Source of the DNA: Paludibacteraceae bacterium
GTDB taxonomy: Bacteria; Bacteroidota; Bacteroidia; Bacteroidales; Paludibacteraceae
DNA length: 6,906 nucleotides
Assembly (NCBI GenBank): GCA_947445425.1
Contig: CANFFA010000129.1
Location: forward strand, 1 to 6,906
Direction: 5' to 3'
A model generated the notes under the pieces. It was not told the DNA's origin. It did no database searches and worked only from the letters and a program-made list of their open reading frames with translations. The translations under genes were made by a program, and so were the position numbers. Positions 1 to 5,606 of this stretch are shown here, one piece after another. Each line of letters starts with the position of its first letter. Position 1 is the stretch's first letter.

Positions 1-76
1 AATTTTGTTGGAGGAAAATAAACTCTTCACCTGTCAACTCAAATAAATGTTTCTGCTTAAGATCTTTAACTGTCAT
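1..76 (-). CDS. N-terminus of a small unrecognised protein, possibly DUF3853/excisionase-like HTH (partial)
   Basis: An ATG at 74-76 on the minus strand opens 25 codons without a stop before the window edge. The peptide contains LTGEEFIFLQ. This resembles my recollection of the N-terminal segment of small Bacteroidota mobile-element proteins (DUF3853 type) that carry an HTH/excisionase-like domain further on; that domain would lie outside the window and cannot be seen. A -7-like box sits about 70 bases upstream, and a strong terminator separates this gene from the upstream cargo gene on the same strand, so it would be its own transcription unit. If the family guess is right, it could serve as a directionality factor or regulator for the nearby recombinase. 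The reading frame is seen; the function is only inferred. Confidence 0.45.
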   Translation of the reverse strand, partial: MTVKDLKQKHLFELTGEEFIFLQQN

Positions 77-146
77 AGCTTGTAATGTTTTTAATTAATA
101 AATTAGCCTTGTACTTTGGCTATTATTGATTGATATTCGAACACTG

Positions 147-154
147 CAAATGTA
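147..154 (-). promoter_or_regulatory. Candidate -7 box for the left-edge gene
   Basis: The minus strand reads TACATTTG, a full match to the Bacteroidota -7 consensus TAnnTTTG, about 70 bases upstream of the ATG at 76. No good TTTG -33 element is present at 19-21 bases spacing, so support is modest. Confidence 0.35.
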
Positions 155-189
155 TGATGAATTGATAGTGGAGGGTAGGTGGAAAATTT

Positions 190-246
190 AAAAACAAAGG
201 AGTATTATTTATTTGATAATCAAATAAATAATACTCCTTTGTTTTT
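190..246. terminator. Perfect 28-bp inverted repeat, bidirectional terminator
   Basis: Arms 190-217 and 219-246 are exact reverse complements around a single central base. Both strands read out through CTCCTTTGTTTTT, so the hairpin ends in a U-rich tract whichever way it is transcribed. It lies 41 bases past the stop of the 305-aa gene (minus strand) and upstream of the left-edge gene on the same strand. It would therefore end the int-cargo transcript and insulate the next unit. The length and perfection of the stem are unusual for a plain terminator. Confidence 0.8.
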
Positions 247-287
247 GAAAAAAGTGGTTAAAAGGTGGTCAGTGATAGATAATGAGA

Positions 288-1205
288 CTAATTGATTCTG
301 TAAGGCTTGAATATTTGGTCAACATCTCGTGCAAATCGAGTATCATCTTTAGTTGCATTTTCACTTACAACTGTCCTATATTTTGAAAAGTAATTTGATT
401 CATCTTTCTTTAATCGATGAAGAATCGTACTTATCCAATAATTTCGTACTTCTTTATTTTCAATACAATTCGAGAAATTATGCAAAACATAATATGCTCT
501 TTTTATTTCAGATTTCACGATGTTTAAATGTGAGTCTATCTGTAATAAATTGATTGATTTGTAGAAATCCAATTCAGACAAACTTTCAAATAGAATCCCA
601 TTACTGAATTTATATGCTTCATAAACTAAACCCATTGAAAAGTAGGGAGCCAAGTCAGAATTTTCAATTAATGTTTTATATTTCTCAGTTTCCTTGAAAT
701 TATTTTTTATCTCAAGTAAGAGATATTTACAAAACACATTAATCTCAAAGTGATAGTCATTCAGAATAAATCCAAATTGATTATAGAATGTTGATTTGTA
801 GTATTTATCTCTGCTAGGTATTTCCATTTCATATCCTAGAATTGTTTTCAATTCTTTATTTGTAATAGTTCCGTAATTTGGATTTTTAGCTTTGTAAGTG
901 TTTAACATAAGGTCTTCCCTATTATACTGTCTAAATAAGTTTTTATGTTTTTCATAAAGCCCTACGATTTCAGTTGCTGTTTTCTTGATGTCTTGTAAAA
1001 TCCCGACCCTTTCATCGCTTAAAACCTCTGGGGGATACTCTTCAATTAATTTCCATTTAGTGATGCATTCCTCATAAGCAATTCTAAAAACATCTTGGGA
1101 ATCAAAATTAAAATTACTTCCTTCAGTGTTAATTTCTTTTATCCAGTAATTTTTAATATCGTCTAGTATATAATGTAACATAGATTGTACTACATCTTTA
1201 TCCAT
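288..1205 (-). CDS. Unrecognised 305-aa cargo protein of the integrative element
   Basis: I do not recognise this protein. It begins with ATG at 1205 and ends with TAG at 288-290. It is rich in Lys, Glu, Asn, Tyr and Phe, has no signal peptide or obvious membrane segment, and looks mostly helical and cytoplasmic. No nucleotide-binding loop, zinc cluster or nuclease motif is evident. Aromatic-rich stretches occur at roughly residues 135-165 (YYKSTFYNQFGF region) and 240-265 (AYYVLHNF, NYWISTILHRL). It starts 50 bases after the recombinase stop on the same strand, with no promoter-like TAnnTTTG between, so the two are probably co-transcribed. A run of nine A residues lies just upstream of the start, typical of SD-less A-rich leaders. 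Its position next to int suggests an element-encoded regulator or cargo factor, but nothing in the sequence proves either. Confidence 0.85.
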   Translation of the reverse strand: MDKDVVQSMLHYILDDIKNYWIKEINTEGSNFNFDSQDVFRIAYEECITKWKLIEEYPPEVLSDERVGILQDIKKTATEIVGLYEKHKNLFRQYNREDLMLNTYKAKNPNYGTITNKELKTILGYEMEIPSRDKYYKSTFYNQFGFILNDYHFEINVFCKYLLLEIKNNFKETEKYKTLIENSDLAPYFSMGLVYEAYKFSNGILFESLSELDFYKSINLLQIDSHLNIVKSEIKRAYYVLHNFSNCIENKEVRNYWISTILHRLKKDESNYFSKYRTVVSENATKDDTRFARDVDQIFKPYRIN

Positions 1206-1255
1206 ATTGTTTTTTTTTAGTTATTTGATTAAATAGCAACTTATTGGCACTTAAT

Positions 1256-2632
1256 CTATTTTAAGTTAAACTTATTCATCTCTTGCACTTTCAATTCGTC
1301 TACAATTTTCACATAAGGTTTCATCGCTTTGTAATCACTATGTCCTGTCCAACGCATAACGACTTCAGCAGGTATACCTAAAAACAATGCATTGACAATG
1401 AAGGTACGTCTACCACAATGGGTTGTCAGTAATTCATATTTTGGGTAAACTTCTTCAATGCGTTCGTTACCTTTGAAATAGACAATTCGTTGGGATTCAT
1501 TTAAACCAACAATTTCACCCATATTTTTTAAATGCACATTCATTTTTACATTACTGATTACAGGCAACACCTTATTGTTTTGAAATTGAACGTATTCATA
1601 CTTGTCCAGAATTGATTTACTATATTTATTTAACTGAATCTTAAGACCATCAATCGTTTTTTGTGTTACAATAGAAATAAATCTATTTTTCACGTCAGAG
1701 CGACTTAGTTTCGCAACATCTGAATAACGTAAGGATGTGAAACAACAAAAACAAAAAACATCCCTTACACGTGCCAATGCCTTTTTATTTTCTTCTTCTA
1801 AATCGACTTCTTGCACATTTCCTTGATTGTCTAAAAGCAAATTGCCACTATTGTCCTTTACTTTCTTTTTTGCGGTACTAAAGTCAAAATCATAAAGCTT
1901 CATGAGTTCATCCCAGGTTAAATGGATCACTTCTTTTTGATTACCATCAGTACCTTTTAATTTGGGCTTCCAAGTTAAATGTAGATTTCCAGTGTAAAAC
2001 CCCTTACCAAATGCCCAACGCAAGAACCACTTTACAAAAGCAACATTTTTTGCAATTGTGGTGTTTCTAAGGCCTTCAATTTGTAAATGGTCGATAAATC
2101 GAAGCATATCTTCTTCTGATATGTACTTTAGGTCAAGTTTTGAATTATAAGAGTACAAATGTTTACGAATAGTAGCAAACTTTGTAAATGTGGCAGGTGT
2201 CCATGAGTTTTGCCAACCCATTGTCCGGGTAAACTCATCGAAGATTGTGAAGAATGTTTGAGGTATGTCGGGTTCAGTCCCCACCTGTTTTCCATTTGCT
2301 TCATTAAAAGCATCCCGAAATTCACTTTCGGTAGGAAATTGATTATTGACTTCAAAAGTTTTAAAAACTTCGTTTGCCAGATTTTCGAGTCTTTGAATTT
2401 CATTGTTTATTTCAGTTGCTGATGTTTTCAACTCTCCATGTGTACTCCCCGATTTACACCGTTGAGCATCTTTAATCCACATGTCTAGTTTAACACGATA
2501 GCCAACATTGAAAGCAACAATTTTAGTTTTATCGTACCTTATACGAAAACGTAATTTGGCATCAGGTTTATAACCTGCTTTTTCTGAACCTTCTTTGTCC
2601 AGAAAGAATAAGTACTTTTTCTTGATTTGCAT
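1256..2632 (-). CDS. Tyrosine recombinase / phage-type integrase of the element
   Basis: It catalyses site-specific integration and excision through a covalent tyrosine-DNA intermediate. Numbering from the longer possible Met at 2689, the catalytic set is complete: Arg321 in TSLRYSD, Lys344 in TQKT, His424 and Arg427 in THCGRR, His450 in RWTGH, and nucleophile Tyr459 in MKPYVKI. The N-terminal arm-type domain (about 20-110) and SAM-like core-binding domain (about 140-235) are arranged as in Bacteroidota ICE and island integrases. I prefer the start at 2632 (458 aa, MQIKKKYLFFLDKEG) because a promoter-like box lies just upstream at 2659-2666, inside the extra 19 codons of the longer version, and those codons read through an inverted repeat. 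The gene sits 150 bases inside a tRNA-Ser fragment, which is its presumed attachment site. The same-strand cargo gene follows after 50 bases. It appears intact and functional. Confidence 0.93.
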   Translation of the reverse strand: MQIKKKYLFFLDKEGSEKAGYKPDAKLRFRIRYDKTKIVAFNVGYRVKLDMWIKDAQRCKSGSTHGELKTSATEINNEIQRLENLANEVFKTFEVNNQFPTESEFRDAFNEANGKQVGTEPDIPQTFFTIFDEFTRTMGWQNSWTPATFTKFATIRKHLYSYNSKLDLKYISEEDMLRFIDHLQIEGLRNTTIAKNVAFVKWFLRWAFGKGFYTGNLHLTWKPKLKGTDGNQKEVIHLTWDELMKLYDFDFSTAKKKVKDNSGNLLLDNQGNVQEVDLEEENKKALARVRDVFCFCCFTSLRYSDVAKLSRSDVKNRFISIVTQKTIDGLKIQLNKYSKSILDKYEYVQFQNNKVLPVISNVKMNVHLKNMGEIVGLNESQRIVYFKGNERIEEVYPKYELLTTHCGRRTFIVNALFLGIPAEVVMRWTGHSDYKAMKPYVKIVDELKVQEMNKFNLK

Positions 2633-2639
2633 ATAAATA

Positions 2640-2678
2640 ATTTTTAGTCCCGACCTCACAAATATAGGGACTAAAAAT
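2640..2678. repeat. 12-bp inverted repeat bracketing the int -7 box, candidate operator
   Basis: Arm 2640-2651 (ATTTTTAGTCCC) and arm 2667-2678 (GGGACTAAAAAT) are exact reverse complements with 15 bases between them. The recombinase's -7 box occupies 2659-2666 in that spacer. Such placement suits a dimeric repressor or autoregulation by the recombinase or its accessory factor. It could instead form a hairpin if a longer transcript crosses it, but the lack of a U tract makes a terminator unlikely. The pattern is seen; the operator role is inferred. Confidence 0.55.
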
Positions 2679-2690
2679 GAGATATACAAT
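2659..2690 (-). promoter_or_regulatory. Candidate promoter of the recombinase gene
   Basis: The minus strand has ATTG (2687-2690), a 20-base spacer, then TATATTTG (2659-2666). This fits the Bacteroidota pattern TTTG-N19-21-TAnnTTTG with one mismatch. Transcription would begin near 2652, giving a leader of about 20 bases before the ATG at 2632, which is why that start is preferred. Confidence 0.55.
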
Positions 2691-2781
2691 GATATTTCGT
2701 GATTTTATTTAAAATTATTAAATACATAAACAACTGAATTTTAGCACATATAGATAGTTTATGATATCCTATGAATGTATA

Positions 2782-2805
2782 GGTTTGAATCCCTCTCTCT
2801 CCGCT
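2782..2805 (+). other. tRNA-Ser 3' fragment, presumed attachment-site junction (attR/attL)
   Basis: Reading the plus strand, GG is followed by a T-loop-like TTTGAAT, then CCCTC (T-stem 3' strand, 2791-2795), TCTCTCC (acceptor 3' strand, 2796-2802) and discriminator G2803. CCA is not encoded. This matches the 3' end expected of a tRNA-Ser beginning GGAGAGA. There is no upstream tRNA body: the bases before GG do not pair with CCCTC beyond two positions, and the normally invariant C of TTCGAAT is T. Identity to the true tRNA therefore probably starts around 2787. An intact tRNA is ruled out here; the best reading is the duplicated core left by integration. Confidence 0.7.
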
Positions 2806-2806
2806 G

Positions 2807-2841
2807 AAAAGACCTAACTTGAAAAAGTTAGGTCTTTTTTT
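2807..2841 (+). terminator. Rho-independent terminator, probably of the original tRNA-Ser
   Basis: Arm 2807-2820 (AAAAGACCTAACTT) pairs perfectly with 2825-2838 around a GAAA tetraloop and runs into a stretch of T ending at 2841. It begins three bases after the tRNA fragment. It therefore looks like the chromosomal terminator of the tRNA gene, now separated from the intact tRNA by the inserted element. Confidence 0.85.
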
Positions 2842-2871
2842 GTGTCCAAAACTTACATAATAATCATCATT

Positions 2872-3031
2872 GGATCAATGTAAAAAGTAGGTGGAGTGAA
2901 ATTATTATGCAAAAAGTTTAGCAAGCCTAAATATAAAGAATGGAATATCTTTTACTCCTCTAAATTGGGATCAATGTAAAAAGTAGGTGGAGTCCAATTA
3001 TTATGGATCAATGTAATTTTTAGGTTTCAGT
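2872..3031. repeat. Direct repeats beginning GGATCAATGTAA: two 38-nt copies plus one degenerate
   Basis: Copy 1 (2872-2909) and copy 2 (2968-3005) are 38 nt long and differ only at two adjacent bases (GA versus CC after GTGGAGT). A third copy starting at 3005 keeps GGATCAATGTAA and a later TAGGT and AGT but is otherwise diverged. Copy 1 is also framed by CATAATAAT (2856-2864) and ATTATTATG (2901-2909), a 9-bp inverted repeat. No ORF covers the block. Tandem subterminal repeats of this kind are known at ends of IS21-family elements, so an old IS end is possible, but no transposase is present. Confidence 0.6.
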
Positions 3032-3038
3032 GTCAAAT

Positions 3039-3099
3039 AAAAAAAAGCTGCTTCAATGATTTCAAATAGAATTTCTATTGATTTCAATGAAGCAACTTT
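3039..3099 (-). terminator. Terminator of proS
   Basis: On the minus strand a long imperfect hairpin (3044-3099, arms containing TTGCTTCA and TGAAGCAG, with internal mismatches) ends in GCTTTTTTTT, eight T residues at 3039-3046. It starts 47 bases after the proS stop, so it should end that transcript. The rest of the interval, 3100-3145, shows nothing notable. Confidence 0.8.
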
Positions 3100-3145
3100 A
3101 TTGTTCAGTACGAATCCTTTGATTGTGTAGGGTTTGAGTTTAGAT

Positions 3146-4627
3146 TTAATATGCTCTTGCGAAAACTACTCTTTGTACAGAAGGCTTTCCTGTTACCATA
3201 CATACTCCAGGTGTTTTATCACCTTCTAAAGGAATGCATCGTATAGTGGCTTTGGTCTCTTCCTTTATCAATTCTTCTGTTGCCGGAGTACCATCCCAAT
3301 GGCAGAGTAGGAATCCACCCTTTTCTATTTCTACTTTGAAATCATCATAAGAATTCACTTCACGTGTTACTGATGCTCGGTGATCGAAAGCTTTTTGGAA
3401 AATGTTTTTTTGAATCTCTTTGAGTAATTCATTGATGTGAATCTCAATGTTTTCCAAACTCACTGTTTCTTTTGTTAAAGTGTCGCGACGTGCAATTTCT
3501 ACAGTACCATTTTCAAGGTCGCGAGCACCCATGGCCAAACGTACAGGAACTCCTTTTAATTCATATTCAGCAAATTTCCAACCTGGTTTCTTGTTGTCAT
3601 TGTTGTCGAATTTTACAGAAATGCCCAATGCTTTAAGTTTTGTAACAATTTCGGCTACTTTTTCTGATATAAGCGCCAATTGTTCTTCGTTTTTATAAAT
3701 AGGTACAATTACAACCTGGAAAGGAGCAAGGCTAGGAGGTAGTACCAAGCCATTGTCATCCGAATGGGTCATAATTAATGCGCCTATTAGTCGAGTAGAA
3801 ACACCCCAAGAAGATGCCCAAACATGGTCTAATTTGTTGTTTTTGTCCATGAAGGTAACATCAAATGCTTTGGCGAAATTCTGTCCCAAAAAGTGTGATG
3901 TCCCTGCTTGTAAGGCTTTTCCATCTTGCATTAATGCTTCAATGCAAAAAGTGTCAAGTGCTCCGGCAAAACGTTCATTGGCAGTTTTTACTCCCTTAAT
4001 TACTGGTACAGCCATAAATCTTTCAGCAAAATCTGCATACACTTCCAACATCTTTTTGGTCTCTTCTAAGGCTTCTGCTTCTGTTGCATGCGCTGTGTGA
4101 CCTTCTTGCCATAGGAATTCTGTGGTACGTAGAAATAAGCGGGTACGCATTTCCCATCTAACCACATTGGCCCATTGGTTGCACAAAATTGGTAAGTCAC
4201 GGTAGGATTGTATCCATCCTTTGTAGGTACTCCATATAATCGTTTCAGAGGTAGGACGAACGATTAATTCCTCTTCCAATTTTGCATCTGGATCTACAAT
4301 TAAACCTTTCCCGTCTGGACTGTTTTTCAAACGATGGTGTGTAACCACAGCACATTCTTTTGCAAAACCATCAACGTGTTCCGCCTCTTTACTTAAGAAT
4401 GATTTGGGGATAAACATTGGGAAATAAGCATTTACGTGTCCTGTTTCTTTGAACATACGGTCTAATTCTGCTTGAATTTTTTCCCAAATGGCATATCCAT
4501 AAGGCTTAATAACCATACAACCCCGAACTGCTGAGTTTTCTGCTAGGTCAGCTTTAATGACTAGGTCGTTGTACCATTGTGAGTAATTATCGCTTCTTGA
4601 AGTTAATTCTTTTAATTCTTTTGCCAT
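3146..4627 (-). CDS. proS: Prolyl-tRNA synthetase, short archaeal/eukaryotic-type
   Basis: It charges tRNA-Pro with proline using ATP in the cytoplasm. The 493-aa length, the absence of the large bacterial editing insertion, and the C-terminal FARAY ending all mark the archaeal/eukaryotic-like class found in Bacteroidota. Class II catalytic elements are visible: RPTSET at 124-129, motif 2 around [20 protein letters not shown] at 157-176, the GTSHFLGQN loop at 242-250, and motif 3 [21 protein letters not shown] at 277-297. The anticodon-binding domain follows from about 303 ([22 protein letters not shown] at 367-382), then the C-terminal extension. Of the four cysteines that bind zinc in archaeal relatives only Cys476 seems kept (HWDG, ATEE and CMVTG replace the usual Cys positions), so this domain is probably metal-free. 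The start at ATG 4627 ([11 protein letters not shown]) fits the family. It has its own promoter and terminator. Confidence 0.97.
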   Translation of the reverse strand: MAKELKELTSRSDNYSQWYNDLVIKADLAENSAVRGCMVIKPYGYAIWEKIQAELDRMFKETGHVNAYFPMFIPKSFLSKEAEHVDGFAKECAVVTHHRLKNSPDGKGLIVDPDAKLEEELIVRPTSETIIWSTYKGWIQSYRDLPILCNQWANVVRWEMRTRLFLRTTEFLWQEGHTAHATEAEALEETKKMLEVYADFAERFMAVPVIKGVKTANERFAGALDTFCIEALMQDGKALQAGTSHFLGQNFAKAFDVTFMDKNNKLDHVWASSWGVSTRLIGALIMTHSDDNGLVLPPSLAPFQVVIVPIYKNEEQLALISEKVAEIVTKLKALGISVKFDNNDNKKPGWKFAEYELKGVPVRLAMGARDLENGTVEIARRDTLTKETVSLENIEIHINELLKEIQKNIFQKAFDHRASVTREVNSYDDFKVEIEKGGFLLCHWDGTPATEELIKEETKATIRCIPLEGDKTPGVCMVTGKPSVQRVVFARAY

Positions 4628-4651
4628 AGCTTGTGTAAGTGATTATTGATT

Positions 4652-4733
4652 AATAATTCACAATTAATAATTTGGTTCAGCACTCTTTAAATGAATGATT
4701 TAGAATGCTGTTTTCAATTTTTAATTGTAAATT
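4652..4733 (-). repeat. Structured leader of proS with a shared AT-rich repeat
   Basis: The plus strand carries ATAATTCACAATTA at 4653-4666, and a near-reverse-complement TAATTGTAAATT at 4722-4733. Between them an imperfect hairpin spans 4679-4709 (AGCA ... TGCT arms). Transcribed from the promoter at 4780-4810, this gives a nested stem in the roughly 145-base proS leader. A 21-base block here (4652-4672) recurs exactly at 5346-5366 beside smpB. It may be a small dispersed palindromic repeat rather than a dedicated regulator. Confidence 0.45.
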
Positions 4734-4779
4734 GTCTAAATATGAATTTTAACGATGATATTTAACTGTTAATTATTCG

Positions 4780-4810
4780 CAAAGATACGAATTTTTAGAG
4801 GATTTTGAAA
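4780..4810 (-). promoter_or_regulatory. Candidate promoter of proS
   Basis: The minus strand has TTTC (4807-4810), a 19-base spacer, and TATCTTTG (4780-4787). This is a close match to the Bacteroidota TTTG-N19-TAnnTTTG pattern. Transcription would start near 4773, leaving a leader of about 145 bases. Confidence 0.6.
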
Positions 4811-4844
4811 GAGTAGTTTAGCTCTTGATAGCTACTTAATTGCT

Positions 4845-4880
4845 AAATAAAAGCCCCAATCTATTGTAGATTTGGGGCTT
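4845..4880 (-). terminator. Terminator of smpB
   Basis: On the minus strand AAGCCCCAA and TTGGGGCTT pair, extended by TCTA/TAGA with one bulged A and a small loop, followed by TTTTATTT. It starts four bases after the smpB stop codon and lies upstream of the proS promoter, so the two genes are separate units. Confidence 0.85.
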
Positions 4881-4884
4881 GTGA

Positions 4885-5340
4885 TTATTCTTTCATCGCT
4901 CTGTCTATACTGCGTTTGTCTTCTTTCTCACGAAGACTTTGTCGTTTGTCGTAGTTTTTCTTTCCTTTGGCTAGGCCAATTTCCATTTTAGCCAATCCTT
5001 TTTCATTGATGAATAATTTTGTGGGTATAATGGTTAAGCCAGTTTCTTTTGTCCCGCGACTTAGTTTTTTTAATTCGCGTTTATTGAGTAGTAATTTTCG
5101 TGCTCGGCGGACATCATGATTATTATAGGTTCCAAAGAAGTAGGTAGATATGTGCATGTTTAATATCCACAATTCATTGTTGATAAAGGTACAGAAGGTA
5201 TCTGATAATCCAGCTTTACCATCACGAATTGATTTTATTTCTGTGCCATATAGCTGTATGCCAGCAGTAAAGCGCTCTGTTATTTCAAAATCGAAAGTAG
5301 CACGTTTGTTTCTTATAAGTATGTTTGATTTAATATACAC
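4885..5340 (-). CDS. smpB: SsrA-binding protein SmpB
   Basis: SmpB binds tmRNA and brings it to stalled ribosomes for trans-translation. Family marks, numbered from the start chosen here: [10 protein letters not shown] at 11-20, GTEIKSIR at 32-39, RKLLLN at 81-86, [10 protein letters not shown] at 125-134, and a basic C-terminal tail (to 151) that enters the mRNA channel in known structures. No ATG is available. The frame is open to a GTG at 5355 (156 aa), but that codon lies in a 14-nt tandem repeat. The GTG at 5340 gives 151 aa and places the start ten residues before NKRAT, close to Bacteroidota homologues, so I prefer it. No Shine-Dalgarno sequence helps decide. The gene is upstream of proS on the same strand but separated from it by a terminator. 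No tmRNA gene is visible in the window. Confidence 0.95.
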   Translation of the reverse strand: MYIKSNILIRNKRATFDFEITERFTAGIQLYGTEIKSIRDGKAGLSDTFCTFINNELWILNMHISTYFFGTYNNHDVRRARKLLLNKRELKKLSRGTKETGLTIIPTKLFINEKGLAKMEIGLAKGKKNYDKRQSLREKEDKRSIDRAMKE

Positions 5341-5345
5341 GGCGG

Positions 5346-5374
5346 AATAATTCACAATTAATAATTCACAATTA
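5346..5374. repeat. 14-nt tandem repeat next to the smpB start
   Basis: ATAATTCACAATTA occurs twice head to tail, at 5347-5360 and 5361-5374. The same unit lies in the proS leader at 4653-4666. On the minus strand each copy contains AATTGTGAATTAT, so each supplies a GTG; the one at 5355 is in frame with smpB. Confidence 0.8.
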
Positions 5375-5375
5375 A

Positions 5376-5413
5376 CTTTCCCAGCATCGATTCAATTTTC
5401 AAAATTGGGAAAG
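5376..5413. repeat. Inverted repeat at the presumed smpB transcription start
   Basis: CTTTCCCA (5376-5383) and TGGGAAAG (5406-5413) are inverted copies, and inside them CAATTTT-C-AAAATTG forms a second palindrome (5393-5407). The block directly follows the -7 box on the minus strand. It could be an operator or the first hairpin of the smpB leader; nothing identifies a regulator. Confidence 0.45.
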
Positions 5414-5443
5414 CAAAAGTACGGATAAGAAATTAAAAATAAA
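5414..5443 (-). promoter_or_regulatory. Candidate promoter of smpB
   Basis: The minus strand reads TACTTTTG (5414-5421), a full match to TAnnTTTG, with a weak TTTA at 5440-5443, 18 bases upstream. The leader to the GTG at 5340 would be about 67 bases. Confidence 0.45.
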
Positions 5444-5545
5444 GACTGCTTCCAGAGATTTTTTATTTTATTATTTTGTTGATTCTTTTTTATTTACTTT
5501 CTCAATAAATGATGTTGAAATAATTCATACTAATAAAAAAATAAG

Positions 5546-5553
5546 TACATTTG
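5546..5553 (+). promoter_or_regulatory. Candidate -7 box of the bifunctional nuclease gene
   Basis: TACATTTG matches TAnnTTTG and lies 53 bases upstream of the ATG at 5607. A convincing -33 element at 19-21 bases spacing is lacking. The AT-rich 5444-5545 stretch shows nothing else. Confidence 0.45.
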
Positions 5554-5606
5554 TTGAAGGTTTAATAATTGGTCTAATGGGACTCAGTAAGAATTGAAAT
5601 AAGCAG

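Larger units (their letters stand above)
1..2805. mobile_element. Right end of a tRNA-Ser-integrated element (ICE or genomic island), partial
   Basis: This stretch runs from the left edge to a tRNA-Ser 3' fragment. It holds a tyrosine recombinase immediately inside that fragment, an unrecognised cargo gene, and the start of another small gene. Seen: the fragment keeps the T-loop, T-stem 3' strand, acceptor 3' strand and discriminator G, but has no 5' tRNA half. Known: tyrosine-recombinase elements often insert into tRNA 3' ends and leave such a partial copy at the distal junction, with int nearby. Inferred: the element extends left beyond the window and the intact tRNA-Ser is at its other end. 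No conjugation genes are visible, so ICE and simple island or prophage cannot be told apart. Confidence 0.7.

Noticed and set aside
288..1205. RteC-family regulator
   Set aside because: The neighbourhood (Bacteroidota integrative element) suggested it, but I could not see the RteC core motifs or its C-terminal HTH-like region in order.
2128..2422. Short open frames overlapping the recombinase on both strands
   Set aside because: They lie wholly inside the intact recombinase coding sequence and have no recognisable features.
2640..2678. Invertible (phase-variable) promoter flanked by inverted repeats
   Set aside because: The spacer is only 15 bases, too short to carry a whole promoter, and inversion would not produce a second TAnnTTTG box facing the other way with a -33 element.
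2690..2805. Complete tRNA gene ending at 2803
   Set aside because: No GGAGAGA acceptor 5' strand, D-arm or anticodon arm exists upstream, and the T-stem 5' strand does not pair with CCCTC; only a 3' fragment is present.
2872..3031. CRISPR array
   Set aside because: Only two good copies with unequal spacing (a 58-base gap, then none), a degraded third, and no cas genes.
3447..4100. Plus-strand open frames opposite proS
   Set aside because: They are antisense shadows of a strongly conserved synthetase, with no family resemblance or promoter of their own.
4628..4780. T-box or other tRNA-sensing riboswitch in the proS leader
   Set aside because: No T-box bulge sequence or terminator/antiterminator pair is present, and T-boxes are not expected in this phylum; the structure is explained by a repeated AT-rich element.
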